This document shows positions 6,237 through 10,996 of a stretch of 10,996 nt of DNA, piece by piece. The notes beneath the pieces are model-generated. The model saw only the letters and a program-made list of their open reading frames with translations. It did no database searches and had not been told where the DNA came from. Made by a program: the position numbers and the translations under genes. Source of the DNA: Gryganskiella cystojenkinii (Eukaryota > Mortierellomycota > Mortierellomycetes > Mortierellales > Mortierellaceae). Positions within the stretch are counted from its first letter, which is position 1. Every line of letters begins with the position of its first letter. The DNA lies in contig JAAAIG010000448.1 of the NCBI GenBank assembly GCA_015852425.1, positions 1 to 10,996 of the forward strand. The letters are read 5' to 3'.

Positions 6237-9200
6237 TTAGAACACGGGACCAACTTCAGCCTTGGACAAGGATTGGATCGATTGAATTTCATCATGTTCC
6301 TGAAGTATAGGCGAGTTGGTTGCAGCTGTCAACGTCGACGTCGTAGAAGAGGTGTTCGAGGTCACAGAAGATGAAGAGTTCGAGGACCAGTTGCGGTCTG
6401 CAAGGGCTGCAGGGTGCAAATCATCTCCGTTCATGTTCGAGGCAGATAAGGAGGCTTCCGCGGCAGCAGCGGCAGCAGACGCAGACATCATTGTCATTAA
6501 CCCATCAACGGAAGGACGATGCATTCGTTGACGAGATTCACTCCTGGATTCGCTTCGAGACTCGCTCCTGGATTCACTTCGTTGGTGACCCATTTTGCCT
6601 TGTTGACTGGTCATCATACTCCCACCCGCGGCAGCCAACGCATGGGGTCCATGACCGTTACCAATACTGTTTCGAGTTGCCATGAGTCGAGCCTGTGAGG
6701 CTTGGGTGTGATTCGAGGCCAGACGTTCATACACGTTCTGGTCATCCCAAGATCCGCTGATCCGACGAGAGCTGCTGTTGTGATGATGCGTGTGGTAGTG
6801 TTCAGAGGATGAACCATGATGCGCATGATGACCGTAGCCAAAATTCACCTCTGCAGCACTGTGGTTATGCTGAGGGAATCCAGGGGAAACCAGACCATTG
6901 ACCATGTTTGTGGCCGTAGGAGTGGTTGTCATCATGCTCGCGGCTCCGATGCGACTCAAGGGCCGGCCATTGCCGTTAGGCGTTCTGGGCACAGGCCCAT
7001 TGGCAGCAGCCTGTTGAGCATGATGGGCTGCTGCGGCCGCAACCTGGCTTCCAGGTCCACCACCATCCGAGTATCGCTTTCCAACCAATCCGGGACTGGG
7101 CGTACTAGCGCGTCGGTTATCATACATCTGCTGACGCTGGTTGTGTATATTGTTGTTCAGCGGTTGCTGGTGGCTCTTGGAGTGGCGCAGGGTCTGTTGC
7201 TGAGGCGAGTATCCATTTGCGAAACCTGTTTGGATCGTCAGTGGTTGACCATTACCTGGATGTCCAGAGTTGTAACGAGGTCTGGCCATCGACTTGGGGC
7301 CAATTGCTGGCGAGGAGATAGGAGTCGAGCTGCGTCTCTGCGCAATAGTCTCGGCAGTGTGTTGTCGGCTGGACGCGGTCGTGGCATAAACACCACGGGG
7401 AAGGTTCTGCTGTTGTTGTTGTTGTTGCTGTTGCTGGTCATGGCCGATGGTCGAGATGCGGTTCAAGCTCGAGGAGCTTCTGTGTAAGCCATTGGGACCA
7501 ACTCCACCGCCATTGCTGGTACTAACGCCACGACGATGACCATACATAGAGGGATTATCTCGCTGCTTGGCATTCATACGCTCAGCCGAGCTCTTGTGTG
7601 TGATAGCACTGGTGCTGATTGATCGGTTCAGACGTGGGCGAGGCTCTTGATAGGGAGCTTCCTCTACAAGGGTTTCAACAGAGACGGGAGGAACACCTCC
7701 CCAGGAGACGCGACGTTCGTTGTTGGACATCAGGATACGAGAGAATTCGCCTCCGGTGCCTCCAACCTTGGGTGATGCCTCTTCAGAAGATTTCATAGCA
7801 TCCTCATACATCTGATCAAAGATAGTTGACGCACGCTTAGCCTTGACATCTAACACTGCCTCAGCGACTGAACCCGGGCGAGGTCGAGCATTATCGGGAA
7901 GTGGTGTCCAGTCTGCGGGATCGCTCTCCTTGAGGTCCTCGCCGCGCAAGAAAGGTGAAGGCGAGGGCAATTTCTCACCAGAGTCGCCAAAGTTGGCCAA
8001 GTTCAGTCTTGCCACCTCAGCATCATTCTCATCTTCTTCAGAAGAGCCGGACTCGACCAGAGATTTTCCGTGCAAGGCAAGGTCGCCAGAAGTTCCGCCA
8101 AGCTGACGAAGCTTCTTCTCAAGACCATCGCAGCGTTTCTCGTAACCGAGGGTGGCGCCGACAGCGGCCAATCGCATGGCCTGCAAAGCGCGCTTCAGTT
8201 CTTCAATCACCTTCTCCTGATTAGCGACTTGGACTTGAAGAGAGTTCTCTTGGGAACGAACTGCGACAATGTCCTCAAAGAGCATCTCCAAGAATTCGCG
8301 CGACTCGCTCAATTCCATGGATCTCAGGATCGCAATGGACGAATCAAAGGCAACAGAGGCTCCAGAGCCGGGAGGAAGACCCATGGCGTCATCGGCCATA
8401 CCCTTCTGGATTAGCTTGGTCATCAGCTCTTCCTCATCGCTGGTCGTTCCATCCTTTCCATCGTCGGTACGGAGACTCTTGTCGATCGTAGTCACGAATC
8501 CAAGGGCGGCGGCCTCGGCCTGAAGGGCTCGGATACGGGCGTTGATATAAGCAACCTCGGCATCGATCATGGCCAAGCGGTCATCCATGTACTGAGGCTC
8601 GCTCGCGAAATCCAGCAAGAGCCCCCCATTGCTGAAGGCTTCTTCTTCTTGAGACTGGACGACTCGATGGCGTTCCTGCTCAAGCTCCTGCTTCTCCGTC
8701 TTGAGGCGCTCTCGCTTCTTGAGCATGTCCTCCATGACGTTGATCGCATGTTGACCCGAGATGTAGCCATAAATAGCTCGATCGATAACCTGTTTCTTTT
8801 GTGCAACCTGAAGTCGAGTCGAACCTGGGTTCTTGTTGCCCTTAGACGAAGTCGGGATCGCGCTCTCTTTGCTGTCGTGCTTCTCAGATTGTGTAGCGAA
8901 ACGAGGGCTCCTCTTGGCAGTCTTCGTGATACCCTTTGGTGTCTGGGGTTTCTTGAGAAAGCTGTTGACCTTGGCCTGGGGCGAGTTTCGGCCAGTCGCG
9001 TTACTACGATGGAGTATCGCCGAGGTACGATGCTGTTCAATTTCCCGCTCCGCCTTCTTCCGGCCATCGAGCGCAGCGCGTTCAGCTCGACGAAGAGCCT
9101 GGATCTCGCGATCATTCGTCGCGTTCATCTCCTTGATGCGTTCTGCATCTTCCTTCATGCGCTTGATCATGCGCTGTTTCTCTGCCTTCAAGGTCTCCAC

Positions 9201-10996
9201 GGCCACTCGAAGGGTTCGGAGTTGACCCTCGGCGAGACTACGTTTCTCGTTCGCAATCTTGGAGACTTCGGCGTACTTGTGCTGCAGATCCGACAATTCC
9301 GTGATGAGTTGTTTGATCTTGGTTTCATACTTTTGCTTGACCGAGCCAGGGATCTATATAGCACACATAAGATTAGAAATATATTAGCCCCGGGTCTACC
9401 CACAGATGTATTGTGATTATGCACAACATGATCAATAATGCTTACCTTGTTCTCGCGCTCGCGATCCATTTCAGTTTCGCGAATGCGGTCCTCCATCATT
9501 CGAATCTCATCCTCGTACTGGTTACGCATGTGCTGGTAATCAATTTCGGCTTTCTCGAGCTGCAAAACGAGTTCCTCCTTCATGGCGATACCACTCTGGA
9601 CCTCGTTCAGCATCAAGTCGTAGTTAGGCTTTTCTGCAGTGGCCTTGGCAGTAATGTTGTGACTGTTGTTGCTGTGGTGGCTGTGGTGGCTGCTATAATG
9701 ACTGGAGTGTTGACTGTGACCTGACGAGACACTCTCTCTCAAGCTGGACGAGCGTACAGGGGCATAGGGTGCGGCAACCACCGAACCAGTAGATCCAAAC
9801 GATGAACCGGCATCGGACTCTGGAAGCGCGATGGCCGCCGCCTTTTGCTGTTCGATAGCAGCAGCAAGTCTGGCTTGTTGCTGTTGTTGCGTCTCGGACG
9901 GCGAGAGTGGGAAGGTGAAACGTTCCATGGCCTTCATGGCGTTGGCCAGGGTCTCGGCGGCCTTTTGTTCCGCCTCCAGGAACACGGTCTGATCCTTGGG
10001 ACTAGAGCTATCCTTCCAGATGTTCTCCTTCCATGAGGCAGTAGGCGAAGGCAAGGGGAAGGATGATCGCATGGGCGAGGCGAGAGGATTACCACCAGAA
10101 AGAGCATCTTCAAGACCAAGACCGGGGAATCTGGATCGAGCTGATCCAGAGCTCATAGATGAAACCACGGAACCTCTACGACGGCTTGACGCAGGAGTGC
10201 TTCGCTTCTGCATCGGGGAAGCAGGGTCCAACAGGTTGAGGATATCTAAATCCATTCCTGCTCCGTGCTTCTCGGCCTTGAGCAACAAGAGACCGCGGCG
10301 AATATCCTCCTTGGCTTTGTCCAACGTCTCGGCCACACCACCAGATCCATGTCGGAGCACTCTGCGGCGACGAGAAAAGTCGTGGGAACCTGAATCAGAA
10401 TCACCGGGAAGACGAGGCAGTGCAGAAGAGGAAGAGGTCGAAGAGTAATCAAGCAGCGCAGCAGAAAGAGGTTGGTTCTCCTCCGTCTTCAAGCTTTGGA
10501 ACCAAGAAGAAGCTCCACCAGAGGACAACATTTGTTCCACTTGGGGGATGGGCGGGCTCATGGGCATTTTCGCAGCCTCGATTCCAAGACTGGCGGCATT
10601 GGCACCGAAATCGAATCGAGAGACAGCTCTAGAGTTTTGGCGACTCTTGCGCTTGGTCCGAGAAGAGGCACGGCCTCGCGGCGGGGGTGAATCCCTGCGG
10701 TTTTGATGATCCTCATGCTCGCCATCGGCATCATGGTCATCATCTGTCATAGGTTCAACGCGTCGCTTGAAGGGTGATGGCGCTTTTTGGCGAGAGGGTC
10801 CACCGGGCCGCCGACCGAAAACCGTGTTGTTCCTTTGCGAGAGCAGAGTCTGAAGTTCCAAAGCCTGGTCCTCAGCAGCAATGAGTCGATCCTTGAGCTG
10901 CATAACAGTGTGGTGGTAGGTCATCATGATGGGATGGGCTTCGATATCGGCATCCCCAGTGCACTCGCGCTCCACCAAGAGTGTATCACGCTCAGC
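6237..10996 (-). CDS. Kinesin-4 family motor, KIF21/KIF4-like stalk and tail, N-terminus outside the window
   Basis: This is the C-terminal 1555 residues of a large kinesin, a microtubule motor or regulator of microtubule growth. The motor domain would lie beyond 10996. Exons are 10996-9446 and 9353-6237, joined across a phase-0 intron. Numbering from the first visible codon, residues about 20-55 form a heptad-rich segment, followed by a roughly 390-residue Ser/Pro/Arg-rich, probably disordered region. A long coiled coil spans about 457-630. It includes KAEIDYQHMRNQYEDEIRMM, DRIRETEMDRE and LKAEKQRMIKRMKEDAERIK, which match the KIF21/KIF4 stalk pattern. A basic linker (about 633-681) and a second coiled coil (about 696-801, with IDAEVAYINARIRALQAE) follow. 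The third (about 850-935, with MELSESREFLEMLFEDIV) resembles the KIF21 segment that precedes its linker to the WD40 part. The remaining 600 or so residues are low complexity (polyGln, His-rich, SerArg repeats, poly-Ala, Ser/Thr-rich). The tail has neither a WD40 propeller (KIF21) nor a Cys-rich domain (KIF4). The stop is TAA at 6239-6237. Kinesin-4 is the best call; without the motor domain the subfamily is uncertain. Confidence 0.85.
6532..6579. repeat. 24-bp tandem duplication coding for Ser-Glu-Ser-Arg units
   Basis: Two adjacent 24-bp units (6532-6555 and 6556-6579) differ at only a few positions. In the kinesin frame they encode successive SESR tetrapeptides (RSESRSESRSESRSESR). Each 24-bp unit itself contains two 12-bp halves. 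The repeat lies near the C-terminus of the kinesin tail and is likely to vary in copy number between strains. Confidence 0.85.
7407..7436. repeat. CAG/CAA trinucleotide run coding for ten Gln
   Basis: Ten consecutive Gln codons in the kinesin frame (residues about 1157-1166 of the visible part), a mixture of CAA and CAG. The run is part of a larger Gln/Asn/His-rich tail with shorter Gln clusters at about 9864-9890 (first exon) and around 7120-7210. Mixed codons suggest the run is tolerated or selected as protein sequence rather than being a recent slippage product. Confidence 0.9.
9354..9445 (-). other. Intron in the kinesin stalk
   Basis: On the minus strand ACAAG|GTAAGC begins at 9445 and TATATAG ends at 9354, giving a 92-nt GT-AG intron in phase 0. 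Splicing joins DRERENK to IPGSVKQKYETK, keeping the coiled coil open. The length is not a multiple of three. If the intron is retained, translation continues 85 codons in the wrong frame and stops at about 9188, truncating the protein inside the stalk. Confidence 0.92.

Noticed and set aside
6532..6579. CRISPR-like repeat array
   Set aside because: These are two direct coding repeats without spacers, inside a low-complexity protein tail.
6816..7487. 223-codon plus-strand open frame with a Leu run
   Set aside because: The Leu run is the antisense of the kinesin polyGln tract, and the rest mirrors the kinesin tail. It is a shadow frame.
8649..9416. 255-codon plus-strand open frame
   Set aside because: It lies fully opposite the kinesin stalk and spans its intron. 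Its Leu/Arg-rich composition is what the reverse complement of a Glu/Lys/Ala coiled coil gives, and no motif is visible.

Overview
The window looks like a nuclear segment of an early-diverging filamentous fungus. Mucoromycota, perhaps Mortierellomycotina, fits best, but this is an inference from gene style rather than from a marker gene. The grounds are short introns (80-270 nt) with GT-AG or GC-AG ends, a Fanzor-type nuclease relic, a fungal-style LINE fragment, and long low-complexity tails rich in Gln, Ser and His.

Left part (1-2310): a graveyard of mobile elements, all on the minus strand. A decayed Fanzor (eukaryotic TnpB-like, RuvC plus zinc ribbon) occupies about 354-1650. It keeps one intron with a GC donor and carries at least three frameshifts. 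It is joined at about 1645-1655 to a decayed LINE reverse-transcriptase fragment (about 1650-2310) that keeps a YADD motif. Bases 1-353 hold no gene that I can see.

Centre (2395-3660): a complete NEDD8/Rub1 ubiquitin-like modifier gene on the plus strand. It is cut into five small exons (18, 18, 30, 83 and 85 nt) and is not visible as one open reading frame. A CT-rich tract lies just upstream of its start.

Centre-right (3663-5504): a complete four-exon gene on the minus strand for a 513-residue serine hydrolase of the class C beta-lactamase / penicillin-binding-protein / LACTB superfamily. It converges on NEDD8, and the two genes have closely spaced poly(A) signals.

Right part (6237-10996): the C-terminal 1555 residues of a kinesin-4 family motor (KIF21/KIF4-like stalk) on the minus strand, with one intron. 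The motor domain lies beyond the right edge. The 732 bp between this gene and the hydrolase contain no gene.

The three live genes are not obviously functionally linked. They represent protein modification (neddylation of cullins), hydrolysis of an unknown small substrate, and microtubule-based transport or dynamics. No CRISPR array, tRNA, rRNA or operon-like system was seen. The most notable items are the microexon structure of NEDD8, the Fanzor relic with its GC-AG intron, and the LINE/Fanzor junction.
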